Source: an uncultured Clostridia bacterium
GTDB taxonomy: Bacteria; Bacillota; Clostridia; Peptostreptococcales; Anaerovoracaceae
Direction of reading: 5' to 3'
Length of the DNA stretch: 37,436 bases
Assembly (NCBI GenBank): GCA_944383465.1
Contig: CALWPQ010000010.1
Coordinates: 1 to 37,436 of the forward strand
The notes beneath the pieces are model-generated. The model had not been told where the DNA came from. It was given only the letters and a program-made list of their open reading frames with translations, and searched no databases. Position numbers and translations under genes: made by a program. This document shows positions 1 to 7,394 of this stretch, piece after piece. Each line of letters opens with the position of its first letter. Positions within the stretch are counted from its first letter, which is position 1.

Positions 1-79
1 CGAAAGCTACAAACTTATAGCGGAACGGTTTGATGATATATGTGAAATTATGATAAAAAATACAGGAGCTTTCAAGTGA
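1..79 (+). CDS. C-terminal fragment of an unidentified protein
   Basis: An open frame enters from the left edge (first full codon at 2) and stops with TGA at 77-79. About 25 residues are visible, ending in ICEIMIKNTGAFK. The tail is amphipathic and carries no motif I recognise. It does not look like the usual FtsY C-terminus, although ftsY often precedes ylxM-ffh. The stop codon lies in the loop of a terminator hairpin, which supports a real gene end here. Function unknown. Confidence 0.5.
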   Translation, partial: ESYKLIAERFDDICEIMIKNTGAFK

Positions 80-104
80 AAATGCTTGACAGCTCCTTAT
101 TTTT
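64..104 (+). terminator. Rho-independent terminator of the upstream gene
   Basis: AGGAGCT (64-70) pairs with AGCTCCT (91-97), and inside it TCAAG (72-76) pairs with CTTGA (85-89), with one T/C mismatch between the two helices. The stem is followed by a T-rich run (98-104). The stem contains the upstream stop codon and also the -35 box of the next promoter, so the end of one unit and the start of the next are interleaved. Confidence 0.7.
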
Positions 105-114
105 ATGATAAAGT
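86..114 (+). promoter_or_regulatory. SigA-type promoter for ylxM-ffh
   Basis: TTGACA (86-91), 17 bp spacer, TAAAGT (109-114). It lies about 50 bp before the ylxM start. The -35 box overlaps the 3' arm of the preceding terminator stem. Confidence 0.65.
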
Positions 115-165
115 AGTTGAAGTGTCAAGCAAAAAGGCTTGCCATATTTTCGGTGAGGTAAAACG

Positions 166-522
166 ATGTTCGATAAAATTACGGAAATAAGCTTGCTCTA
201 TGATTTTTATGGGCAGCTTCTTACACCGAGACAGAACGAAGCTATGAGGCTTTATCACGAAGAGAATTATTCGCTTTCAGAAATAGCGTCTGAGTTTGAA
301 ATATCGAGGCAGGCGGTGCATGACGCGCTGAAAACTGCGGAAAAGTCGCTCACCGAATATGAAAAAAGACTCGGATTAGTAAAGAGATTTTCCGAGAGCA
401 GAGAAGCTGTGGCTGAAATAGAAGCTGAAATAAGTAAAATAGAGAGCGAGCATGTGAGCGATAAAGCGCTGCAAAAAAGGCTCGATAGAATAAAGAATAT
501 AATCAAAACACTTGAGTTTTAA
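166..522 (+). CDS. ylxM: YlxM/p13-like SRP-associated HTH protein (UPF0122)
   Basis: 118 aa, the normal size for the UPF0122 family. Residues about 10-70 form a sigma-region-4-like helix-turn-helix: LLTPRQNEAMRLYHEENYSL followed by SEIASEFEISRQAVHDALK. A charged, probably helical tail follows. The family is encoded next to ffh in Gram-positive bacteria, and the streptococcal member is reported to bind SRP components and stimulate SRP GTPase activity. The start at 166 has a GGTGAGG ribosome-binding site. The gene ends 39 bp before ffh, so co-transcription with ffh is likely. Family assignment is confident; the SRP role is inferred from the family. Confidence 0.9.
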   Translation: MFDKITEISLLYDFYGQLLTPRQNEAMRLYHEENYSLSEIASEFEISRQAVHDALKTAEKSLTEYEKRLGLVKRFSESREAVAEIEAEISKIESEHVSDKALQKRLDRIKNIIKTLEF

Positions 523-561
523 CGGTAATAGAAAGTAAAAAAGACGGAAAGGAGGCGGGCT

Positions 562-1896
562 ATGGCATTTGAAAGTTTATCTGAAAAATTGCAGGGAGCG
601 TTTAAGAAGCTCAGAGGTAAGGGCATTTTAAGCGAAGAAGATATAAATGAAGCAATGCGCGAAGTGAAGCTTGCGCTGCTCGAAGCCGATGTTAATTTTA
701 AGGTAGTGAAAGAGTTTGTAGCTGCGGTTAAGGAAAAGGCGCTTGGAGCAGAGGTGCATGCCAGTCTCAATCCGGCACAGCAGGTAATAAAGATAGTAAA
801 CGATGAGCTTGTCGAACTTATGGGCGGTACGAACAGTAAACTGACCTATTCGCCGCGAGGATTTACTGTGCTTATGATGGTAGGATTGCAAGGTACAGGC
901 AAGACGACATCATGCGGAAAGCTGGCAGCTTATCTCAAGAAGAACGGCAAGAAACCGATGCTCTGCGCCTGTGATATATATAGACCGGCTGCGATAGATC
1001 AGCTGGAAGTGGTTGGACAGTCAGTGGACACCCCGGTGTTTACGATGCGCGAATGTAAGGAACCTGAAAAGATAGCGGCTGCCGCACTAAAAGAAGCGGA
1101 AATAAAAGGCTATGATGTGCTGATTATAGATACGGCAGGACGTCTTCAGATAGATGAGGCGCTGATGGATGAGCTTGTGAGAATAAAAGCTGCGACAAAG
1201 CCGCATGAAATACTTCTCGTAGTGGATGCGATGACAGGTCAGGACGCAGTGAATGTAGCGGAAGGTTTCAGCGAAAAGCTCGGCATTGACGGAATTATAA
1301 TGACTAAGCTCGACGGCGATTCACGAGGCGGAGCGGCACTTTCTGTAAAGAAAGTTACAAACAAGCCGATAAAATTTATCGGTATGGGTGAAAAGATGGA
1401 TGCGCTTGAGCCGTTTCATCCTGAAAGGATGGCAAGCAGAATTCTCGGAATGGGAGATATGCTCAGCCTGATAGAAAAAGCCCAGGAGGGATATGACGAG
1501 AAGAAAGCGGAAGAGCTGCAGAAGAAAATCAAGAAAAATGAATTTACGCTTGAGGATTTTCTTGAAGAAATGAATCAGGTAAGAAATATGGGCGGTATTG
1601 GAAAGCTGCTCGATATGCTGCCGGGTATGGGTGGAAAAGGCATGAAGGATATTGATCTCGAAGAGAGTGAAAAAGATTTTGCCGATATGGAGGCTATAAT
1701 ACTTTCAATGACAAAGGAAGAACGGCGCAACCCGTCGATACTCAATGCAAGCAGAAGAAAGAGAATTGCAGCGGGCTCCGGGCAGCCGGTATCAAAAATC
1801 AACAGACTCATAAAGCAGTTTGAAGAAGCGAGAAAGATGATGAAGATGTTTTCGGGCGGTAAAATGAAAAAGAAGTTCCGAGGGATTGGATTCTAA
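562..1896 (+). CDS. ffh: Signal recognition particle protein Ffh (SRP54)
   Basis: 444 aa GTPase that binds signal peptides of membrane and secreted proteins on the ribosome and delivers them to FtsY, working with SRP RNA. The N domain spans about residues 1-90. The G domain carries the P-loop GLQGTGKTT (108-116), then DTAGR and TKLDGDSRGG. The methionine-rich M domain follows, with the GKLLDMLPGM segment and a basic C-terminus ending KMKKKFRGIGF. Length is normal for the family. The ATG at 562 follows an AAGGAGG site. It is the second gene of the ylxM-ffh unit. Confidence 0.97.
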   Translation: MAFESLSEKLQGAFKKLRGKGILSEEDINEAMREVKLALLEADVNFKVVKEFVAAVKEKALGAEVHASLNPAQQVIKIVNDELVELMGGTNSKLTYSPRGFTVLMMVGLQGTGKTTSCGKLAAYLKKNGKKPMLCACDIYRPAAIDQLEVVGQSVDTPVFTMRECKEPEKIAAAALKEAEIKGYDVLIIDTAGRLQIDEALMDELVRIKAATKPHEILLVVDAMTGQDAVNVAEGFSEKLGIDGIIMTKLDGDSRGGAALSVKKVTNKPIKFIGMGEKMDALEPFHPERMASRILGMGDMLSLIEKAQEGYDEKKAEELQKKIKKNEFTLEDFLEEMNQVRNMGGIGKLLDMLPGMGGKGMKDIDLEESEKDFADMEAIILSMTKEERRNPSILNASRRKRIAAGSGQPVSKINRLIKQFEEARKMMKMFSGGKMKKKFRGIGF

Positions 1897-1992
1897 GGCA
1901 GCTTGCATAATAAGAGAAGTTTATAAATTCACATAAGAATTTTATATAAAATAATTATAAAAACAGCATAAAAATGCAGGAGGAAATTGAAA

Positions 1993-2235
1993 ATGGTAAA
2001 GATCAGACTTAAAAGAATGGGCGCACACAAGAAGCCTTTTTACAGAGTAGTTGTAGCGGATGCAAGAGCTCCGAGAGACGGAAAATTCATTGATGAAATC
2101 GGATATTACGATCCGATGAAAGAGCCTAAAGTAATCAATATTGACGAAGAAAAGGCAAAGAAGTGGCTCGCAAATGGAGCACAGCCTACAGAGACAGTAA
2201 AGACACTCTTTAAGAAGTCCGGTATCATCGGATAG
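1993..2235 (+). CDS. rpsP: 30S ribosomal protein S16
   Basis: 80 aa. The sequence [20 protein letters not shown] is the canonical S16 start, followed by the [18 protein letters not shown] segment. A TTG six bases upstream is in frame but only 3 nt from AGGAGG (1978-1983). The ATG at 1993 has 9 nt spacing and matches the family N-terminus, so it is chosen. S16 is an early assembly protein that contacts 16S rRNA. It is followed after 10 bp by khpA, a standard Gram-positive arrangement. Confidence 0.97.
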   Translation: MVKIRLKRMGAHKKPFYRVVVADARAPRDGKFIDEIGYYDPMKEPKVINIDEEKAKKWLANGAQPTETVKTLFKKSGIIG

Positions 2236-2245
2236 GAGGAACTCT

Positions 2246-2476
2246 ATGTTAAGTTTGGTTGAAGCGATTGCAAAATCACTTGTAAACAACCCTGATGCTG
2301 TGGAAGTCAGAGAAATACCGAGCGAAAATGAGGTTGTAATAGAGCTTAAGGTTGCTCCCGAAGATATGGGTAAAGTAATCGGCAAAAAAGGCAGAATCGC
2401 AAAAGCACTGCGCACTGTTGTAAAGGCCGCAGCAACCAAGGCAAATAAGAAAGTAGCAGTGGAAATCGTGCAGTAA
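2246..2476 (+). CDS. khpA: KH-domain RNA-binding protein KhpA (YlqC)
   Basis: 76 aa, essentially a single KH domain with the GKVIGKKGRIAKALRTVVKA segment containing the GxxG-type RNA-binding loop. KhpA proteins form homodimers and a heterodimer with KhpB/Jag, bind many RNAs and influence cell elongation and division in streptococci. An AGGAGG site sits just upstream of the ATG. It lies between rpsP and rimM as in most Bacillota. A terminator-like hairpin separates it from rimM. Confidence 0.95.
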   Translation: MLSLVEAIAKSLVNNPDAVEVREIPSENEVVIELKVAPEDMGKVIGKKGRIAKALRTVVKAAATKANKKVAVEIVQ

Positions 2477-2496
2477 ATATGCGGGATTCACATGAC

Positions 2497-2530
2497 AGGG
2501 CACATATTTAGATTTAGATATGTGCCTTTT
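2497..2530 (+). terminator. Terminator/attenuator hairpin between khpA and rimM
   Basis: GGCACATAT (2499-2507) pairs perfectly with ATATGTGCC (2518-2526) around a 10 nt loop, and a TTTT run (2527-2530) follows. An A-T and a G-T pair can extend the base. The tract ends only 13 bp before the rimM start, so it would lower expression of rimM-trmD relative to rpsP-khpA, or act as a conditional attenuator. It is a moderate-strength terminator by eye. Confidence 0.6.
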
Positions 2531-2543
2531 ATTCAAGGAAACT

Positions 2544-3038
2544 ATGGAAAAGATACACGTTGGAAAAATCGTAAATGCTGTGGCGCTGAAAGGCGAGGTA
2601 AAAGTATATACATACTCAAATCCTGAGCGCTATGAGGAAATAAAAGAAATTTATGTTGAAAACAAGCCGTATAAAATAGAAAAAGTCCGGTTTCAGGGCA
2701 ATACTGTAATTTTAAAACTGTCGGGAATTGATGACAGAAATGCGGCGGAATCCTGTAAAGGCAAGGAAATATATATTGCGGAAAGCGAGCTGCCGGCTTT
2801 GCCAGAGGACACGTATTATATACGGGATTTAATCGGTATGGACGTTGTGACAGAGGACGGTGAAAAGCTTGGTACGCTTATGGACATACTTCAAAATACT
2901 GCACAGGATGTATATGAAGTGAGAAGAGAGTCCGGCAAGGATATTTTGATTCCCGGAGTAGCGGAGTTTATTCTCGATATAGAAGTAAAAGAAAGAAAGA
3001 TTACGGTAAAGCTTCCTGACGGACTGCTCGATCTTTGA
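2544..3038 (+). CDS. rimM: 16S rRNA processing/ribosome maturation factor RimM
   Basis: 164 aa from the ATG at 2544. RimM binds S19 and assists maturation of the 30S head. The N-terminal beta-barrel begins MEKIHVGKIVNAVALKGEVK, and the PRC-barrel half contains YYIRDLIGMDVVTEDGEKLG and DILIPGVAEFI. An in-frame ATG at 2520 lies inside the terminator hairpin and lacks family similarity, so the start after AAGGAA (2535-2540) is preferred. trmD follows after 19 bp; the rimM-trmD pair is conserved. Confidence 0.95.
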   Translation: MEKIHVGKIVNAVALKGEVKVYTYSNPERYEEIKEIYVENKPYKIEKVRFQGNTVILKLSGIDDRNAAESCKGKEIYIAESELPALPEDTYYIRDLIGMDVVTEDGEKLGTLMDILQNTAQDVYEVRRESGKDILIPGVAEFILDIEVKERKITVKLPDGLLDL

Positions 3039-3057
3039 TGCGGAGAGAAATAAAGTT

Positions 3058-3888
3058 ATGAAAATAGATATTCTGACGCTGTTTCCCGAGATGTTTGCGC
3101 CTCTAAGGCAGAGTATCATCGGGAGGGCAGAGGAAAAAGGAATAATTAAAATAAATATCACGAATATACGCGATTACAGTGCGGACAAGCATAAAAAAAC
3201 GGACGATTATCCGTTTGGCGGCGGTGCGGGAATGGTGATGAGCGTTCAGCCTATTTTCGATGCGATGCTTGCTGTCGGGGCACGCCCTGCTTTAGATGCG
3301 GAAAGCGCGCACAGAATTGCAGGTGCAGGCGGTACCCTGGAAGACAGCGACTGCTTCGGATGCACCGCCGTCAAACGCATTCTATACATGTCACCGCGCG
3401 GCAAGGTGCTTGATGCTGATAAGATAAAAGAGCTTGCCGGAGAAGAAGAACTGGTGATACTTTGCGGTCATTACGAGGGTGTAGATCAGCGTGTTATTGA
3501 TTGTTTCGGAGTGGAGGAAGTGTCGATTGGCGATTACATTGTGACGGGAGGAGAGCTTCCGGCAATGGTGCTTATCGACTCTGTCGTAAGGATGCTCGAA
3601 GGCGTGCTCGCAAGCGAGGATTCGGCTGTCGGTGAATCTATATATTCGGGATTGCTCGAGTATCCGCAGTATACAAAGCCAAGAGTATATAGAGGTCTTG
3701 CTGTGCCGGAAGTACTCGTAAGCGGCAATCATAAGCTTATAGCGCTGTGGCAGTTTGAGAAATCGCTTGAGCTTACGCGTGCAAGAAGGCCTGATATTTT
3801 TAATGCGTTTTTAAAAAATGAGGAAAAAATCGCAGCTCTCAGCAAGGAAGAAAAAAAGATACTTGAAAAAATCATTAAAAATCCATAA
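3058..3888 (+). CDS. trmD: tRNA (guanine37-N1)-methyltransferase TrmD
   Basis: 276 aa; makes m1G37 in tRNA using S-adenosylmethionine, preventing +1 frameshifts. Visible motifs are the N-terminal MKIDILTLFPEMF, DDYPFGGGAGMVM, the trefoil-knot segment ILCGHYEGVDQRV, IGDYIVTGGELPAMV, and the C-terminal domain GLLEYPQYTKPRVYRG. It is longer than the usual 230-250 residues. The extra residues fall at about 72-103, between SVQPIFDA and ILYMSPRGKV, in a normally short loop. Catalytic motifs are intact, so it should be functional. It is the last gene of the rpsP-trmD group. Confidence 0.95.
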   Translation: MKIDILTLFPEMFAPLRQSIIGRAEEKGIIKINITNIRDYSADKHKKTDDYPFGGGAGMVMSVQPIFDAMLAVGARPALDAESAHRIAGAGGTLEDSDCFGCTAVKRILYMSPRGKVLDADKIKELAGEEELVILCGHYEGVDQRVIDCFGVEEVSIGDYIVTGGELPAMVLIDSVVRMLEGVLASEDSAVGESIYSGLLEYPQYTKPRVYRGLAVPEVLVSGNHKLIALWQFEKSLELTRARRPDIFNAFLKNEEKIAALSKEEKKILEKIIKNP

Positions 3889-3897
3889 CAGGCACAG

Positions 3898-3926
3898 TTT
3901 ACTAAAGTAAATCGGTGTGGTAAAAT
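3898..3926 (+). promoter_or_regulatory. SigA-type promoter before the division cluster
   Basis: TTTACT (3898-3903), 17 bp spacer, TAAAAT (3921-3926), 19 bp before the HlyD-like start. No terminator was seen after trmD, so read-through is also possible. Confidence 0.5.
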
Positions 3927-3945
3927 ACAAATGACGGAGTAAGAT

Positions 3946-4920
3946 ATGAGCAGAAAAGCAAAAGCTGTAATTTACATATATATTTTTGTGATGGTGTGCC
4001 TTGCGGTGGTAATATATGTCGTGCCGTCAGTGACCGGGATGCTCACTTCCACCTTAGTGATTACTTACGGCAATCTTACGGAAACGGACACCGCAACTTG
4101 TTATTTTGTGCGCAATGAAAAAGTTTATCTGGCAGAAGCAGCCGGCACAGTTAATTATTATTTTGAAGACAAAACAAAGGTGCGGAAAAATTCGACGATA
4201 CTTACAGTCACGAGGCGCAACGTTCAGCCTGAAGGTGAGTCGGAATTCTCGCAGATAATTACAAAGCTTTCCGGCAGTGCTATTACAAAATCCGACTATA
4301 AGAGTGAATTTAACGGTATGGTAAGCTACAGCATAGATGGATATGAGGGCTATTTTACGCCGGAGACTATACTTGACCTTGATTATGATGAAGTAAAAAA
4401 TTTGCAGATAGACGCGCCTATAAATCTAACGCGCGAGACCGCGTATAGAGGAGAGCCTCTATATAAAATATGCGATAATGATAAATGGTATATAACATGC
4501 TTTGTCAGTGCGGGCAACAGCGTAAAGTATCAAAAAGGGCGCACTGTCAGGCTGCAGCTTCCTCTTGGAGAACTCAAGGCAACTGTTACTGAGATTGCAG
4601 AAAAGGGAGATATGTGGCAGATAGTGCTTGAAACCAATAGGTCGTATGAGGATTTTCCAACTTTGCGTGTCTGTGAAGTGGAGATAATAACTTCGGATTA
4701 CAGCGGTATTATAGTGCCTAACAGCAGCATTGCGACAGTCGATGGACAGGTCGGGGTGTATGTAAAAGAGAGAACGGGAGATTTCACGTTTACGCCGATA
4801 AAGATCATAGCAAGTGATGGGGAAGATTCCGCAGTTTCATCGTCATATTTTTATGATGATGAGGGACAGAGAGTAAATAGCGTAGAGATTTACGATGAAA
4901 TCTTGAAAAATCCCGAGTAA
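3946..4920 (+). CDS. HlyD-like membrane-anchored protein of the sepF cluster
   Basis: 324 aa. One N-terminal membrane segment (about residues 7-30, hydrophobic after MSRKAKA) is followed by an extracytoplasmic region. YFVRNEKVYLAEAAGTVNYY resembles the lipoyl/barrel-sandwich part of HlyD-family adaptors, and LRVCEVEIITSDYSGIIVPN resembles their C-terminal barrel. There is no long coiled coil. Such proteins are often encoded just before yggS-sepF in Clostridia, which points to an envelope or division role rather than classical efflux; that role is inference. An RBS (CGGAG) precedes the ATG, and yggS follows after 11 bp. Confidence 0.65.
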   Translation: MSRKAKAVIYIYIFVMVCLAVVIYVVPSVTGMLTSTLVITYGNLTETDTATCYFVRNEKVYLAEAAGTVNYYFEDKTKVRKNSTILTVTRRNVQPEGESEFSQIITKLSGSAITKSDYKSEFNGMVSYSIDGYEGYFTPETILDLDYDEVKNLQIDAPINLTRETAYRGEPLYKICDNDKWYITCFVSAGNSVKYQKGRTVRLQLPLGELKATVTEIAEKGDMWQIVLETNRSYEDFPTLRVCEVEIITSDYSGIIVPNSSIATVDGQVGVYVKERTGDFTFTPIKIIASDGEDSAVSSSYFYDDEGQRVNSVEIYDEILKNPE

Positions 4921-4931
4921 AGGAGAGCGCG

Positions 4932-5633
4932 ATGTCTATTAAAGAAAATATTGAAAAAATAAATTCTGTGAAAAACGCTGCCGCAAGGCGTGCGGGAAGA
5001 GATGGAAGTGAAATACTTCTTTGTGCCGTGACAAAGACGCATCCTGCTTCCGATATCAATGAAGCGATAGACGCGGGCATAACGGATATCGGTGAAAACA
5101 AGGTGCAGGAAATACTTGACAAATATGACGAGGTAAAGCCTGTGCGCTGGCATATGATAGGGCATCTTCAGACAAATAAGGTAAAATATATTATAGATAA
5201 GGTGTCGCTGATACATTCTGTAGATTCATATAAATTGGCAGAAGAAATAAACAAACGCGCAGCCCAGCACGGAATTGTAATGGACATACTGATACAGGTT
5301 AATTCTGCGATGGAAGAGAGTAAGTTCGGCATTACAACGGATGAAACGGACAGTCTTATAGAAGAAATATTAAAGAACTGTCCGAATATAAGGATAAGAG
5401 GGCTTATGTGCATTGCCCCGTTTGCGGAAAATCCGGGAGATGCGGCAAAATATTTCCGCGCCGTAAAGGAAATTTACGACAGATACGCGGATGCGCCGAG
5501 AGAGGGACTCGATTTTAAATACCTTTCGATGGGTATGTCAAATGATTTTGAAACAGCGATTGCAGAAGGCAGCAACCTCATTCGCATAGGAACTGCGATT
5601 TTTGGCGCGAGAAATTATAATAAAATCGTTTAA
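4932..5633 (+). CDS. YggS-family pyridoxal-phosphate homeostasis protein
   Basis: 233 aa, single-domain alanine-racemase-like barrel. LLCAVTKTHP contains the lysine (about residue 37) expected to bind PLP. GENKVQE, WHMIGHLQTNK, IHSVDS, LIQVNSAMEESKFG and LSMGMSNDFETAIAEGSNLIRIGTAIFG are family hallmarks. The family has no clear enzymatic activity; it buffers free PLP and affects amino-acid and vitamin B6 balance. In Gram-positive bacteria it sits directly before sepF, as here (30 bp gap). Confidence 0.95.
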   Translation: MSIKENIEKINSVKNAAARRAGRDGSEILLCAVTKTHPASDINEAIDAGITDIGENKVQEILDKYDEVKPVRWHMIGHLQTNKVKYIIDKVSLIHSVDSYKLAEEINKRAAQHGIVMDILIQVNSAMEESKFGITTDETDSLIEEILKNCPNIRIRGLMCIAPFAENPGDAAKYFRAVKEIYDRYADAPREGLDFKYLSMGMSNDFETAIAEGSNLIRIGTAIFGARNYNKIV

Positions 5634-5663
5634 TGAGGATACTAATATATTAGGAGGACAAAA

Positions 5664-6173
5664 ATGGGAGTATTTGATAAGCTTAAAGATCTCGTCGGCA
5701 TAGAGGAAATTGATGACGATGAAATAACGGAGGAGGAAATACAGGAAGCAGCGGTGAAGCTCGAGCGCAAGATTATCGACCCGAAGCAGCATCAATCAGC
5801 GGCATCCAAAAATGAAATAAATGAAAGAAAAGTGCAGCCGGCGCCTGCATCAAGACCATCTGTTACTGTAAGCGATAGAACAGGATCTTTTAAGCTCGTT
5901 GTGATAGAGCCTAAAGGTTTTGACGAATGCCCAAAACTTGTGGACAACCTTAAGAGCCGCAAACCTGTCATCATTAACCTTGAGAAGATAGAGTCGGATA
6001 CGGCAAGAAAAATATTTGATTTTCTCAGTGGAGCTACATATGCGCTCAACGGCAATGTGCAGAAGGTTGCAAACAACATATTTGTATTTGCACCGGAAAA
6101 TGTGGATATTACTGCAAGTGTAGAGCATAAAGGCATTGATTTCGGCGGAAATCAGAAGAATATGTGGAGGTAA
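5664..6173 (+). CDS. sepF: Cell division protein SepF
   Basis: 169 aa. The short N-terminus MGVFDKLKDLVGI fits the membrane-anchoring amphipathic helix. An acidic, proline-containing linker follows to about residue 70, then the globular domain (LVVIEPKGFDECPKLVDNLK, VIINLEKIESDTARKIFDFL, GATYALNGNVQKVANNIFVF). SepF polymerises into arcs and tethers FtsZ to the membrane during septation. Good RBS (AGGAGG). It abuts divIVA, a typical sepF-divIVA arrangement. Confidence 0.96.
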   Translation: MGVFDKLKDLVGIEEIDDDEITEEEIQEAAVKLERKIIDPKQHQSAASKNEINERKVQPAPASRPSVTVSDRTGSFKLVVIEPKGFDECPKLVDNLKSRKPVIINLEKIESDTARKIFDFLSGATYALNGNVQKVANNIFVFAPENVDITASVEHKGIDFGGNQKNMWR

Positions 6174-6176
6174 ATG

Positions 6177-6800
6177 ATGATAACACCGCTTGATGTTCAA
6201 AATAAAGAATTTTCAAAGGCTGTAAGAGGATATAAGGAGGAGGAGGTTGATGAATTTCTCGATCTTATCACAGTTGACCTCGAAAAGCTTATAACTGAAA
6301 ACGCGGGTTACAAGGAGCAGATAGCGCGACTTCAAAAAGAACTCGATAAATATAAAACATCGGAAACAGCTGTGCTCGATACGCTTGAAGCTGCGAAAGC
6401 GCTGATGGGAGATATTTCGGCGAGTGCAGAAAAGCGCGCGGAGATACTTCTCAAAAATGCTGAGCTTGATGCGCAGATAATACAGCGAGAGGCTAAAGAA
6501 GAAGCAGAGAGGCTTACGGAGGAAAATATACAGCTAAGAAGCAGATTTATAGAATTCAGAAGCAAGTATAAGTCGCTTTTGGAATCGGAGCTTGAGAAGT
6601 TCGATACGCTGGCAAATGAAATTTTTGGTGATTATACGCAGGGAAATGTGCAGAATGCTGCAGGAGAAAGAAGCACTTCCGCGGCAAATGAAGCTTTTTC
6701 TGAGCGAGGCACTATACTTATCAAGAAAACGGATATTGAGGGTGCAGCAAAGGAAGGGGAATGGAGCAGGACCCGTATAAATGAGAAAATAAACGAATAA
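6177..6800 (+). CDS. divIVA: DivIVA-family cell-pole/septum protein
   Basis: 207 aa. MITPLDVQNKEFSKAVRGYK followed by EEEVDEFLDLI is the conserved DivIVA lipid-binding N-terminus. The rest is coiled coil to about residue 150, with a variable charged tail. DivIVA binds negatively curved membrane at septa and poles and recruits division or growth proteins. Two adjacent ATGs exist (6174, 6177); the second matches the family start and lies 6 nt from GGAGG (6166-6170). No intervening yggT or ylmH gene is present between sepF and divIVA. Confidence 0.93.
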   Translation: MITPLDVQNKEFSKAVRGYKEEEVDEFLDLITVDLEKLITENAGYKEQIARLQKELDKYKTSETAVLDTLEAAKALMGDISASAEKRAEILLKNAELDAQIIQREAKEEAERLTEENIQLRSRFIEFRSKYKSLLESELEKFDTLANEIFGDYTQGNVQNAAGERSTSAANEAFSERGTILIKKTDIEGAAKEGEWSRTRINEKINE

Positions 6801-6842
6801 TAAAAAATAAGATAATGTGACTTTAAAAGAGATACTGAAAAT

Positions 6843-7394
6843 ATGAATAAAATAGTAAAGATCAAATGGTACTGTGCTGTTATGGCGCTTGTGGTTGCTG
6901 CAGATCAGATTGTGAAAGCGGCGGTAGACAATATGCTTGCTGTTGGTGAGTCGGTGCCGGTGATTAAAAATATTTTTCACCTGACATATGTCAGAAACAG
7001 CGGTGCTGCATTTTCAATTATGCAGGGAAAAAGAGTGCTTTTAACGCTGCTTCCCTTAATTCTTATATGCGTACTGTTTATATTTCTCGCGGCAAAATGT
7101 GAAAACGAGCATCCCGTACTTAAGCTTGCGCTGTCATTTATCATCGCCGGTGGAGCCGGTAATCTGATAGACAGATTGGTGCATGGATATGTTATAGATA
7201 TGTTCGACTTCCGCGTATGGCCGGTCTTTAATGTGGCTGATATTGCGGTGTGCGCAGGTTGCGGACTTCTTCTCATTTATGTTTTGTTTTTGGACAGAAA
7301 GGAGAAAAAGAGTGAAGAGCAGCATGCATGCGGAGCGCATGAAGTTGCAGATGAAAGAGCTAAAGAGGTGACGGATGAAAGAGCATCGCTATGA
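6843..7394 (+). CDS. lspA: Lipoprotein signal peptidase (signal peptidase II)
   Basis: 183 aa membrane aspartyl protease that cleaves prolipoproteins before the lipid-modified cysteine. Four hydrophobic segments are visible. Motifs are YVRNSGAAFSI, GGAGNLIDRLVHGYVIDMFD and FNVADIAVCAG, which supply the two catalytic aspartates (NLID, VADI). The charged tail after residue about 150 is longer than usual and poorly conserved in character. It overlaps rluD by 20 bp, suggesting translational coupling. The RBS is weak. Confidence 0.95.
   Translation: MNKIVKIKWYCAVMALVVAADQIVKAAVDNMLAVGESVPVIKNIFHLTYVRNSGAAFSIMQGKRVLLTLLPLILICVLFIFLAAKCENEHPVLKLALSFIIAGGAGNLIDRLVHGYVIDMFDFRVWPVFNVADIAVCAGCGLLLIYVLFLDRKEKKSEEQHACGAHEVADERAKEVTDERASL

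Noticed and set aside
4444..4463. 8 bp hairpin with AGAG loop in the HlyD-like gene
   Set aside because: Isolated and AT-containing; no outer closing stem.
5050..5092. CCGATATC/GATATCGG inverted repeat in yggS
   Set aside because: 8 bp arms with a 27 nt spacer; such pairs are common by chance and no inner arms exist.
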